DNA of 32,390 bases, taken from VRUE01 sp033856195 (lineage in GTDB: Bacteria > Actinomycetota > Thermoleophilia > Solirubrobacterales > 70-9). The stretch's first letter is position 1; each line of letters begins with the position of its first letter. Under the pieces are notes generated by a model that was not told where the DNA came from, ran no database searches, and saw only the letters and a list, made by a program, of their open reading frames with translations. Made by a program: the position numbers and the translations under genes. Of this stretch, positions 22,655 through 30,477 are shown piece by piece. Location: the NCBI GenBank assembly GCA_033856195.1, contig JAWVFL010000072.1, positions 1-32,390 on the forward strand. Direction: 5' to 3'.

Positions 22655-23052
22655 GAATCGACTCGCGGCTCTCGATCCCGCTTGCAGAGATCGAGCTGCG
22701 CGCCAGCCGCTCCTCCGGGCCGGGCGGGCAGCACGCCAACGTCACCGCCTCGCGGGTCGAAGCGGTCTTCGACGTAGAGGCCTCGCGAACGCTTGACGAG
22801 CGGCAGCGGGGTCTGCTGCTGGGCCGCAGCGGCTCGCCGATCACCGCCGTCGCGCAGGACACGCGCGGCCAGGCCCGCAACCGGGAGCTGGCGCTGAAAC
22901 GGCTGGCCGAGAAGATCGCCGCCGGCCTCGACGAGCCGGTGCGGCGGCGCTCGACTCGCCCGACGCGCGCCTCGCGCGAGCGGCGGCTGGAAGAGAAGCG
23001 GCGGGCAGGCGAACGCAAGCGCGGCCGGCGACGGCCCGGCGGCGATTACTGA
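22651..23052 (+). CDS. arfB: ArfB-type peptidyl-tRNA hydrolase (ribosome rescue)
   Basis: Rescues stalled ribosomes by hydrolysing peptidyl-tRNA. The catalytic GGQ motif is in 'SSGPGGQHANVTASRVEAVF' near residue 25, and a basic C-terminal tail ('RPTRASRERRLEEKRR' and following) matches the ArfB/YaeJ tail that enters the mRNA channel. Length from CTG 22651 is 133 residues, close to E. coli ArfB (140). No ATG, GTG or TTG occurs at a sensible position: the nearest in-frame one upstream is TTG 22360, which would read through the whole preceding gene. The codon that aligns with Met1 of E. coli ArfB (which begins MIVISRHVAIPDGELEI, against (M)RIDSRLSIPLAEIEL here) is CTG 22651. It overlaps the upstream stop as CTGA. 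I therefore infer CTG initiation coupled to upstream termination. Confidence 0.82.
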   Translation: MRIDSRLSIPLAEIELRASRSSGPGGQHANVTASRVEAVFDVEASRTLDERQRGLLLGRSGSPITAVAQDTRGQARNRELALKRLAEKIAAGLDEPVRRRSTRPTRASRERRLEEKRRAGERKRGRRRPGGDY

Positions 23053-23399
23053 TGGCGAAGCGCAAGCAACGGCGCCCGCGGCAGAAGGCGGCGACCGTCG
23101 ACTACGTCGACGCGGAGGGCAACACGCTGACCCTGCGGGAGTCCCTCGGCGCAGCCACGATCGCCAAGCTGGGGGAGGGGCCGGCAACGGCTGCGACAAG
23201 CCAGGACGACGCCTGGCACCGTCGCTCGGAGCTGCTCTTCGAGCGGCTCGCCGTGCGCTGGGAGATCGCGGGCCTGCCGCTGAGCGACCAGAAGATGCTG
23301 CTCGGGCGCTACCGGATGGCCGACTCCGCCACCCAGGAATGGGTCCGTGAGACGATCGCCGAGCACCTACGGCGATATATCCCGGAGCTGGCCGGGTAG
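23052..23399 (+). CDS. Conserved-looking hypothetical protein
   Basis: Not recognised. It encodes 115 residues with a strongly basic N-terminus (AKRKQRRPRQKAAT). A central segment follows ('YVDAEGNTLTLRESLGAATIAKL'), then helical sequence ('HRRSELLFERLAVRWEIAGLPLSDQKMLLGRYRMAD', here in part) rich in charged residues. The ATG shares a base with the arfB stop (TGATG at 23050-23054), so it belongs to the same coupled series. The 'LFERLAVRWEIAGLPL' stretch with downstream 'IAEHLRRYIPEL' suggests a small all-helical fold. No signal peptide or membrane segment is present. A nucleic-acid or ribosome association would be a guess based on the basic N-terminus and the arfB neighbour. Confidence 0.6.
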   Translation: MAKRKQRRPRQKAATVDYVDAEGNTLTLRESLGAATIAKLGEGPATAATSQDDAWHRRSELLFERLAVRWEIAGLPLSDQKMLLGRYRMADSATQEWVRETIAEHLRRYIPELAG

Positions 23400-23429
23400 C
23401 GGCGATACGCAGGCAACGAAAGGAACGGC

Positions 23430-23816
23430 ATGTTCGCGAACACGAAAGCAACCAACGGCTTCGCCGTCGACGACATCGATGCGGCGAAGCGGTTCTACGG
23501 CGAGACGCTGGGGCTCGGAGTCACGGTGCTGAGCGAGGAGCACGGCGTCGGCTCGATCCAGCTGGCGGGAGGCCGTGACACCTTGGTTTACGCCAAGCCC
23601 GACTTCGTCCCCGCCACCTACACGATCCTCAACTTCGAGGTCGACGACGTCGAGGCTGCCGTCGACGAGCTCGCCGCGAAGGGGATCTCCTGCGAGCGCT
23701 ACGAGGGCTTCGAACAGGACGAGAAGGGCATCGCCCGCGGCCCCGGTCCGGCTATCGCCTGGTTCAAGGACCCGGCCGGCAACATACTTTCGGTGCTGCA
23801 GCAGCCGGCTGAATAG
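23430..23816 (+). CDS. VOC-superfamily (glyoxalase/bleomycin resistance-like) protein
   Basis: A 128-residue single vicinal-oxygen-chelate module of two beta-alpha-beta-beta-beta units. 'NGFAVDDIDAAKRFYGETLGLGV' is the classic VOC N-terminal start, and 'ILNFEVDDVEAAVDELAAKGI' begins the second unit. 'WFKDPAGNILSVLQQ' near the C-terminus contains the DPxGN motif and the region of a possible metal-binding residue. One copy of this size usually forms dimers. Substrate cannot be predicted. The ATG at 23430 has an AAAGGAA purine stretch just upstream (about 23418-23424). It lies 30 bp behind the unknown protein gene. Confidence 0.85.
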   Translation: MFANTKATNGFAVDDIDAAKRFYGETLGLGVTVLSEEHGVGSIQLAGGRDTLVYAKPDFVPATYTILNFEVDDVEAAVDELAAKGISCERYEGFEQDEKGIARGPGPAIAWFKDPAGNILSVLQQPAE

Positions 23817-23831
23817 CTCTAACGAGATTCG

Positions 23832-23848
23832 ACCAGTCGGTTACTGGT
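23832..23848. promoter_or_regulatory. Inverted repeat upstream of the mcrBC operon
   Basis: ACCAGT (23832-23837) and ACTGGT (23843-23848) form perfect 6-bp arms with a 5-bp centre, ending 13 bp before the mcrB ATG. TATGAA at 23848-23853 beside it could be a -10 element. It may be an operator for a repressor of the defence genes; no regulator gene is adjacent. Confidence 0.35.
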
Positions 23849-23861
23849 ATGAACTCGGGCA

Positions 23862-26087
23862 ATGGGGCTCGCTGACATCTCCGATCCCGCGGCGGTGCGA
23901 AAGTCGATCGAGGAGTTCGGCCGCATCGGCAGGGAGGCTTTTCTCGAGAAGTACGGGATCGGTGGAGCGCGGCGTTACGTGGTGGTCGAGGACGGGCGCG
24001 AGTACGACGCCAAGGCGATTCTCGGCGCCGCACACAGCTACCAGTTCGGAGAGCCGCTGAAGCGCGACGACTTTGGCAGCGGCCTGCGCTCGACGGTGCC
24101 GAAGCTTCGCGGGCTGGGATTCACCGTCGAGGAGCGATCGAGTGGGCGCAGCGCCTTCATCTTCCAGGCGAACCCCAAGTACTACGACATCGCCGGCGCC
24201 GTCCGCTCCCTGGCGGAGATGAACATGTCGGTGTCGCAGAGCAGGAACCAGATCCACGCCGGCGACCGGGTCTACATCTGGCAATCGGGTCCCGATGGTG
24301 GTGTTATTGCGGTCGGGACCATCCTCACTGACCCGGCGCTGCTCCCAAGTCAGGAGGATGAGCAGTTCGTGGTCGACAGTGAGCGGTTCTCCGGCGAGCA
24401 GCTCCGCGTACGGGTCTCGGTCGACCGTGTGCTGGAGAGTCCGATCGGTCGCGCCACCCTGCAGCAGGATCCGCGACTCGAGGGCCTGGGAATCCTCACC
24501 TTCCCCAACGCCACCAACTACAAGCTGAGCGATGAGGAGGCGGAGGTTCTGCAGGAGCTGACCAATTCCCCAAGCGTCGCGGCGCTCGAGGAGCGGGTGC
24601 ATGAATGGCGCCAGGAGACCGGTTACCCGGCGGAGCGCGATGACGAACGACGCAACCAGGGGAGGCGACTGGCGGAGTGTTTTTCCGAGGCGAACCTCGA
24701 CGACGTCATCGCGGATCCCGAACGCTTCAAGATCCTCGACTTCGGTCACCTCGCCCACAACTGGTATGGGGGTCCCGGGCCGCAGAGCGTGGTCCACAAA
24801 CACCTCAACGAAGGCCCAGAGGCGAAGCGGCGGCTGGCCCAGGCGCTCCGCCATCTGCTCTACGACGAGGGTGAGGTCGCGGATCGCCTCGACGACGTCC
24901 TGCTCAAGGAGAGCTGGCGGATGCCGGGGTTCGGCGAGGCGCTGGCGACCAAGGCGCTGGCGGTCGTCTACCCCGAGCGCTGGCTGCCGCTCTACCAGTA
25001 CAGCGGGGAGATGGGAAAGCTGCGATTGATGGAATCTCCCGAGCTGGCGCTGGCGGCGCCGGCCGACATCGAGGAGCGCACGATCGGCCGCCGGATCGAG
25101 TCGACCAACGATCTTCTGCGCGGGACGATGGAGTCACTGCTGCCCGGCGACCCATGGGGCCAGATGGTCTTTCTCTACTGGCTGCGCGAACGCCAGGTCG
25201 AGGCTCCGCCTGCATCCGGGCTCGGCGAGCTGGCAGAGGAGCTGCTGGTCGAACCGGTGTGGCTGGAGGGGGTCGTCGCGCTGTTGGAGGAGAAGCGCCA
25301 GGTGATCTTCCAGGGCCCGCCGGGCACCGGCAAGACCTTCGTCGCGCGGCGCCTGGGCCGCTATTTCGAAGAGCTGGGGGGGAAGAGCGAGACGGTCCAG
25401 TTCCACCCCTCCTATGCTTATGAGGATTTCGTCGAGGGCTACCGCCCACGAGTCGTCGGTGGCCAGCCGGGCTTCGAACTGGTCGAGGGCCCGTTGAAGC
25501 GGCTGGCGCTGGACGCCGAGGCCGACCCGGACCACAAGTACCTGCTGATCATCGACGAGATCAACCGCGGCAACCTCGCCAAGGTCTTCGGCGAGCTGTA
25601 TTTCCTGCTCGAGTACCGCGGCGACCGCATCCGGCTTCAGTACACCGAGACCGGTGCGGACGGAGAGGACGGCGGTCGCTTCGGCCTGCCCGCCAACCTC
25701 TGGATCGTGGCGACGATGAACACGGCGGATCGCTCGATCGCGTTGATGGACGCGGCCCTGCGCCGGCGCTTCTACTTCGTCGACTACTACCCCGACCGGG
25801 CGCCGGTCGAGGGGCTGCTCGAGCGCTGGCTGCAGCGGCATCAGCTGACCCGGTTCGAGTGGGCAGCGGAGGCGTTGCGCGAGGCGAACCGCCGTCTCGA
25901 AGATCGCGACGCGGCGATCGGCCCGAGCCACATCATGCTCGCCGATCCGAGGGCGCTGAGCGAGGAGAGGATCGAGCGCGTCTGGCGTCACGCGATCCTC
26001 CCTTACCTGAGCGAGCGCCTGATCGGCGAGCCTGGGCGCCTGGAGGAATTCGAGCTCGCCAACCTGCGCGCCGCCAGCGGCGGATGA
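23862..26087 (+). CDS. McrB-like GTPase with ScoMcrA-like head and EVE domains
   Basis: The motor and specificity subunit of a McrBC-type modification-dependent restriction enzyme, 741 residues. Residues 1-92 ('SIEEFGRIGREAFLEKYG', 'RYVVVEDGREYDAKAILGAA', 'FGSGLRSTVPKLRGLGFTV') match the ScoMcrA-like N-terminal head domain. Residues about 97-232 ('AFIFQANPKYYDI', 'AGDRVYIWQSG', 'VIAVGTIL', 'FPNATNYKLSDEE') form an EVE domain, a reader of modified bases. A helical middle part follows (about 240-450). The AAA+ domain has Walker A 'GPPGTGKTF' near 484-492, 'DEINRGNLAKVFGELYFLL' near 565 and the McrB signature 'MNTADRSIALMDAALRRRF' near 617. E. coli McrB hydrolyses GTP; that is assumed here. Its TGA overlaps the mcrC ATG. 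Two potential recognition modules on one McrB chain is the notable feature. Confidence 0.85.
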   Translation: MGLADISDPAAVRKSIEEFGRIGREAFLEKYGIGGARRYVVVEDGREYDAKAILGAAHSYQFGEPLKRDDFGSGLRSTVPKLRGLGFTVEERSSGRSAFIFQANPKYYDIAGAVRSLAEMNMSVSQSRNQIHAGDRVYIWQSGPDGGVIAVGTILTDPALLPSQEDEQFVVDSERFSGEQLRVRVSVDRVLESPIGRATLQQDPRLEGLGILTFPNATNYKLSDEEAEVLQELTNSPSVAALEERVHEWRQETGYPAERDDERRNQGRRLAECFSEANLDDVIADPERFKILDFGHLAHNWYGGPGPQSVVHKHLNEGPEAKRRLAQALRHLLYDEGEVADRLDDVLLKESWRMPGFGEALATKALAVVYPERWLPLYQYSGEMGKLRLMESPELALAAPADIEERTIGRRIESTNDLLRGTMESLLPGDPWGQMVFLYWLRERQVEAPPASGLGELAEELLVEPVWLEGVVALLEEKRQVIFQGPPGTGKTFVARRLGRYFEELGGKSETVQFHPSYAYEDFVEGYRPRVVGGQPGFELVEGPLKRLALDAEADPDHKYLLIIDEINRGNLAKVFGELYFLLEYRGDRIRLQYTETGADGEDGGRFGLPANLWIVATMNTADRSIALMDAALRRRFYFVDYYPDRAPVEGLLERWLQRHQLTRFEWAAEALREANRRLEDRDAAIGPSHIMLADPRALSEERIERVWRHAILPYLSERLIGEPGRLEEFELANLRAASGG

Positions 26088-27346
26088 ACGTGGACTCGCT
26101 GCCCGACCCGGTCATCCTCGAAGAGCACTGTAAGTCGGCGCCGATTCTCCTCAGCGAGGTCGAGCGGGAGGCGCTGGCGCGGCTCGCGCCGGGAGTGTCC
26201 GTCGCTCCGGCCGACGAGGGCGGGTTGTTCGTCCTCGACCCTGGCAACAACGTCGGCGCCATCCAGCTGGGCAAGCGGCGCTTCGAGCTGCGTCCCAAGA
26301 TCGCCGTGCGGCGCCTGCTCTTCCTGCTCTCCTACTCGATGGATCCGTCCAGGTGGCGGCAGCAGGGGTTCGACTTCGCCCAGGACACCGATCTCTTCGA
26401 GGCGGTGGCGCCGGGTTTCGCCTACCAGGTCGAGGAGGCGCTGCGGGGTGGGCCGCTGCTTGGCTATCGCCAGCGGGAGGACGCCCTGCAGACTGTGCGA
26501 GGCCGGATCCGCTTCGACGAGCAGCTGCGCTCGCGCTTCGGCCTGCTGCCGCCGATCGAGTGCCGCTTCGACGAATTCACCGACGACATCGAGGCGAACC
26601 GGCTGCTGCGGGCGGCGATCGCCCGGCTTGGCTCGATCCGGATCCGCGACCCGCGGACTCGCACCCGGCTTGCGTCGCTCGCACCCGCCTTCGCCAACGT
26701 CACGCCGGTGACCTACGACCCGCGGGCGCTACCCGAGCCACGCTTCGACCGGCTGAGCGAGCGTTACCGCCGGCCGGTCGAGCTGGCCCGCCTGATCCTG
26801 CGCTCGCACTCGATCGATGCGCGCTCGGGCGGGATCGGTGGCGACGCCTTCCTGGTCAACCTGGCGACGGTCTTCGAGAACTTCGTCCTCGTCGCCCTGC
26901 GCGAGTCCCTGCGGCTGAGCGAGCGACGGTTCCCCGCGCAGGCGCGGGGCCGGACGCTCCATCTCGATGCGGGGTGCAATCTCGGCTTGCGGCCGGATCT
27001 TTCCTGGTGGGAGGGAGGCGCCTGCCGCTTCATCGGCGACGTCAAGTACAAGCGCACGCCGCCGACGCCAGGGGTCCAGCACCCCGACATGTACCAGCTG
27101 CTCGCCTACACGACGGCCACCGAGCTGCCCTGGGGCCTGCTCGTCTACGCGGCCGGCGAGTCCCCCGAGCGCTCCTACCGGATTGCCGCGGCCGGCAAGG
27201 AGATCGAGGTCCGCACCCTCGACCTCGATCGCGATCCGGCATCCGTCTTGGCCCAGGTCGACGCGATCGCTTCGCGTGTGCGCGAGCGGGCGGCCGGCTC
27301 GGCCACTGCCGCCGCCGCTCGCCTTCAGCCGGCGAGCAGTCACTGA
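26084..27346 (+). CDS. mcrC: McrC-like nuclease subunit
   Basis: The endonuclease partner of McrB, 420 residues from ATG 26084, coupled to mcrB through ATGA (26084-26087). The N-terminal part ('GAIQLGKRRFELRPKI') is typical of McrC. The middle has 'LGYRQREDALQTVRGRIRFDEQLR' (in part) and 'FTDDIEANRLLRAAIARL', both family hallmarks. The C-terminal PD-(D/E)xK site is seen in 'LGLRPDLSW' (Asp near 304) and 'FIGDVKYKR' (D-x-K near 318-320), followed by 'DMYQLLAYTTA', the Q/Y-containing helix of the fold. All catalytic residues are present, so the nuclease should be active when activated by McrB translocation. The open frame extends upstream only as a shadow of mcrB. Confidence 0.88.
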   Translation: MNVDSLPDPVILEEHCKSAPILLSEVEREALARLAPGVSVAPADEGGLFVLDPGNNVGAIQLGKRRFELRPKIAVRRLLFLLSYSMDPSRWRQQGFDFAQDTDLFEAVAPGFAYQVEEALRGGPLLGYRQREDALQTVRGRIRFDEQLRSRFGLLPPIECRFDEFTDDIEANRLLRAAIARLGSIRIRDPRTRTRLASLAPAFANVTPVTYDPRALPEPRFDRLSERYRRPVELARLILRSHSIDARSGGIGGDAFLVNLATVFENFVLVALRESLRLSERRFPAQARGRTLHLDAGCNLGLRPDLSWWEGGACRFIGDVKYKRTPPTPGVQHPDMYQLLAYTTATELPWGLLVYAAGESPERSYRIAAAGKEIEVRTLDLDRDPASVLAQVDAIASRVRERAAGSATAAAARLQPASSH

Positions 27347-27371
27347 TCGACCTTGGTTTAGGCTCGCGCGG

Positions 27372-30300
27372 GTGAGCGCCGGGGGCAACGTCGACATCGC
27401 CGCGCTGGTCGCGGAGCTGGCGGCGCGAACCGTGACGAGAACCGAGGCCGACGTGCAGTCGGGCATCGCATCGCTGCTGCTGTACGGCGGGCTGAACCTC
27501 GATGACCCGCAGGTCCGCCTCGAGACTCCGGCGCCCGGCAGGAGGCGGGTGGACATCGAGACGGGCCTCACGGTCATCGAGTGCAAGAAGGACCTCTCGG
27601 CGGGCAACGTTCGTGAGGAGGCGGTCGAGCAGCTCACCGGCTACGTCCGCGACCGCACGACGGAGCTCGGCCAGCGTTACGCCGGGGTTTTGACCGATGG
27701 CCAGGAATGGCGGCTCTATCACCTCAGCCAGCACGACGATGAGCTTCGTGAGATTTCGCGATGCCTGGTGAACCCCGCGGACCCAGATGTCGAAGGTCTG
27801 CTCGTTTGGCTCGAGGGCGTGCTTTCAACCGCGGAGCAGCTCACCCCGACTCCGCTGGAGGTCCGGCGCAGGCTCGGCTCGAACGCCTCCGGTTACGAAC
27901 TGGACCTGGCGGAGCTTCGAGATGTCTACGAACAGTTGCAGGAGGATCCGGAGATTCGGCAGAAGCGAGAGCTGTGGGCTCGCCTCCTGGCAGCGGCCTT
28001 CGGCCGGAACTTCGAGGACGACACCGATCTGTTCATCGAGCACAGCTACCTGGTGCTCACGGCGGAGATCATCGCCCACGCCGTCCTTGGCTTCGATCTT
28101 CGCACTGGCGCCATCAGCGCATCCGAGCTGGTCACCGGTCAGCGGTTTCGCGAGGCCGAGATCGGCGGAGTGGTCGAGGCCGACTTCTTCGACTGGCCGA
28201 TCAGCTCCGCGCAGGGCACGGCGTTCGTCGAGACGCTGGCCCGGCGGCTGTCCCGCTTTTCCTGGAGAGACGTCGAGCACGACGTGCTGAAGGTTCTCTA
28301 TGAGTCGGTAATCGACCCGGAGACGCGACACCGCCTCGGCGAGTACTACACCCCGGACTGGCTTGCCGAGCGCATCGTTGCCGAGGTGGTGGACGATCCG
28401 CTCGGGCAGCGGGTTCTCGATCCGGCCTGCGGCTCGGGAACCTTTCTATTCTGGGCCGTGCGCCGGTACCTGGAGGCTGCCGCGGATGCCGGCACGGACG
28501 ACCGCGAGGCGGTCAGGGGAGTGGTGGGTCAAGTGTTCGGGATCGACCTCCACCCGGTGGCAGTGACGCTCGCTCGCGTCACCTACCTGCTGGCGATTGG
28601 CGCCGAGCGCCTGCAGGGCCACGAGCCGATGACCGTTCCCGTGTACCTCGGCGACAGCATTCAGCTGAATGACGCCACGAGTGTCCTCTCACCAGCCGGC
28701 TTGTCGATCAGCACGGCGGACGGTCTGGAGCTCTTCGCCCGTGAGCTGAACTTTCCCGAGTCGCTTGTGGCCGACGCGGGGCGTTTCGATCGCTTCGTGG
28801 ACGATCTTGCGACCAAGGCAAGTACCCGCCTCGCCGACGGGAAGCCGCCGGCGATATCGCAGACCATGACCAACTACGGGGTGGTCGAGGGGAGCGATCG
28901 CAGCATGCTGGAGGAGACCTACAAGGTCCTCTGCCATCTGTACGACCATCGCCGCGATCACATCTGGAGCTACTACGTGCGCAACCTCGCCCGTCCCCTG
29001 GAGTTCACCAGGGAGGAGCACCGGGTCGATCGGCTCGTCGGCAACCCGCCGTGGCTGCGCTACAACGCGATGACGGCTCGGACGCAGGAGGACTTTCGGC
29101 GACTGACGCGGGAGCGCAACCTGCAGGCTCCGGCGCAGGTCGTCACCAGTCAGGATCTGTCGGCGCTGTTCGTTGCCCGGAGCATCGAGCTCTACCTGCG
29201 CCTCGGCGGTCGCTTTGGCTTCGTCATGCCCGCTTCGATGCTCTCTCGACTCCAGTACCGGGGCTTCCGGGCCGCTGACTACACCAGCAGCGCCGCGACC
29301 GCCTACGCGTCGTTCGACAGGCCGTGGGAGCTCAGCCGCATCTCCCCGCAGCCGTTCCCTGTCCCGGCGAGCGTTGCGTTCGGCCAGCGCGCCGACGCGG
29401 GAGATCTCGTGCCCATGCCGGAGACGGCCGTCTGGTGGAGCGGCGACGTTCCCAGCCATCACCGCTCATGGGAGGAGATCGGGGGCTCGCTGTCGACCGC
29501 CGAGGGCGAGATCGTCGTTGCCGGCGAGGATTACGAGTCTCCATACGCCGCCCTGGTGCGACAGGGGAGCAATCTTGTTCCGCGCTTTCTTCTGCTCGTG
29601 GTGGAGCGCGACGCGGGGCCGCTCGGGACCGTCGCCGGGCGCATACCCGTGGAGAGCGATCGAAGCACTCCTGAGAAAGCACCCTGGCGGGAGCAGCCGT
29701 CCTTGACCGGAGCGGTCGAGTCGCGGTTCGTCATGCCGGTCTTGGTCGGCGGTTCGATCTTGCCGTTTGCGCTGCGTGGCAAGGATCGCGCGGTCATTCC
29801 CTGGGACGGCGCCAAGCTCCTTACGGGTGAGGATCCTGACATCGAGTCACATCCTGGCCTGGCTGCCTGGTGGAAGGACGCCGAGGCGACGTTCGCCCGC
29901 CACAGAAGCGAAACAACCACCATGGACCTCAACGAACAGGTTGACTATCAGAGCAAGCTGCGCGATCAGTTTCCGCTGCGGCAGCACCGAGTCGCGTACA
30001 CGGGACGCGGCGAGCGAGTTACCGCGGCGCGGATCTCAGACCCCGACGCGGTGGTGGACCACGCTCTGTACTGGGCCGGCTTCGAAAGCAAGGAGGAGGC
30101 GCTCTATGTCTCGGGTGTCATCAACTCAGACGCGCTCCACGACCGAATTCTCGACGCTCTGAGCAAAGGCCTATTCGGTGGACGCAACATTCACCGTGCG
30201 CCATTTCTCATCTCCTGGCCCCAGTTCGATCCGGTCGATGAGCTTCACGTCAGGATCGCTCAGGCAGCGGAGCGCGCCGAGGGGGTCGCCGCGAAGGGAG

Positions 30301-30416
30301 GTGGGGAGACGGGCGGGATCAGCGCCGCTCGCAGACGCGTCCGCGAGGCGCTGATCGCTGACGGCGTGCGGGGCGAGCTCGAGACGTTGGCCTCAGAGCT
30401 GCTCGAAAGGATTTAG
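27372..30416 (+). CDS. Single-chain restriction nuclease-DNA methyltransferase (type IIG/IIL-like)
   Basis: About 1,014 residues from GTG 27372, 25 bp after mcrC. The N-terminal PD-(D/E)xK nuclease core is 'GRRRVDIETGLTVIECKKDL' (Asp61, Glu70, Lys72), followed by a QxxxY motif in 'EQLTGYV' (Gln87, Tyr91). A helical linker follows (about 130-300). The amino-methyltransferase domain has motif X-like 'HRLGEYYTPDWLAERIV' near 320, motif I 'VLDPACGSGTFLF' near 347-359, 'GIDLHPVAVTLARVTYLLA' (motif II/III region) and motif IV 'VGNPPWLRYNAM' near 555-566, the NPPY-type signature of adenine-N6 enzymes. The C-terminal 350 residues, ending in helical sequence, are probably the target-recognition part. 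The frame is open to 26967 only as a shadow of mcrC. GTG 27372 fits the domain start; 'MTxR'-type upstream extensions have no domain. It could instead be a modification-only or BREX-PglX-like enzyme. Confidence 0.82.
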   Translation: MSAGGNVDIAALVAELAARTVTRTEADVQSGIASLLLYGGLNLDDPQVRLETPAPGRRRVDIETGLTVIECKKDLSAGNVREEAVEQLTGYVRDRTTELGQRYAGVLTDGQEWRLYHLSQHDDELREISRCLVNPADPDVEGLLVWLEGVLSTAEQLTPTPLEVRRRLGSNASGYELDLAELRDVYEQLQEDPEIRQKRELWARLLAAAFGRNFEDDTDLFIEHSYLVLTAEIIAHAVLGFDLRTGAISASELVTGQRFREAEIGGVVEADFFDWPISSAQGTAFVETLARRLSRFSWRDVEHDVLKVLYESVIDPETRHRLGEYYTPDWLAERIVAEVVDDPLGQRVLDPACGSGTFLFWAVRRYLEAAADAGTDDREAVRGVVGQVFGIDLHPVAVTLARVTYLLAIGAERLQGHEPMTVPVYLGDSIQLNDATSVLSPAGLSISTADGLELFARELNFPESLVADAGRFDRFVDDLATKASTRLADGKPPAISQTMTNYGVVEGSDRSMLEETYKVLCHLYDHRRDHIWSYYVRNLARPLEFTREEHRVDRLVGNPPWLRYNAMTARTQEDFRRLTRERNLQAPAQVVTSQDLSALFVARSIELYLRLGGRFGFVMPASMLSRLQYRGFRAADYTSSAATAYASFDRPWELSRISPQPFPVPASVAFGQRADAGDLVPMPETAVWWSGDVPSHHRSWEEIGGSLSTAEGEIVVAGEDYESPYAALVRQGSNLVPRFLLLVVERDAGPLGTVAGRIPVESDRSTPEKAPWREQPSLTGAVESRFVMPVLVGGSILPFALRGKDRAVIPWDGAKLLTGEDPDIESHPGLAAWWKDAEATFARHRSETTTMDLNEQVDYQSKLRDQFPLRQHRVAYTGRGERVTAARISDPDAVVDHALYWAGFESKEEALYVSGVINSDALHDRILDALSKGLFGGRNIHRAPFLISWPQFDPVDELHVRIAQAAERAEGVAAKGGGETGGISAARRRVREALIADGVRGELETLASELLERI

Positions 30417-30443
30417 GGGCGGCCGCCGGAGGAGTTGCATCGA

Positions 30444-30477
30444 TGACGTCCAATAGCTCTCTCAGTCATGGACGTCA
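30444..30477. repeat. Inverted repeat covering the start of the membrane gene
   Basis: TGACGTCCA (30444-30452) and TGGACGTCA (30469-30477) are perfect 9-bp arms with a 16-nt loop. The ATG at 30468 is at the foot of the right arm. A strong Shine-Dalgarno-like GGAGGAG at 30428-30434 lies outside the hairpin and is properly spaced for a different ATG at 30443, which is out of frame. The structure could control translation of the membrane protein. Confidence 0.5.

Noticed and set aside
26967..27371. N-terminal extension of the nuclease-methyltransferase frame
   Set aside because: It overlaps mcrC out of frame and encodes Ser/Arg/Pro-rich sequence. The domain begins at GTG 27372.
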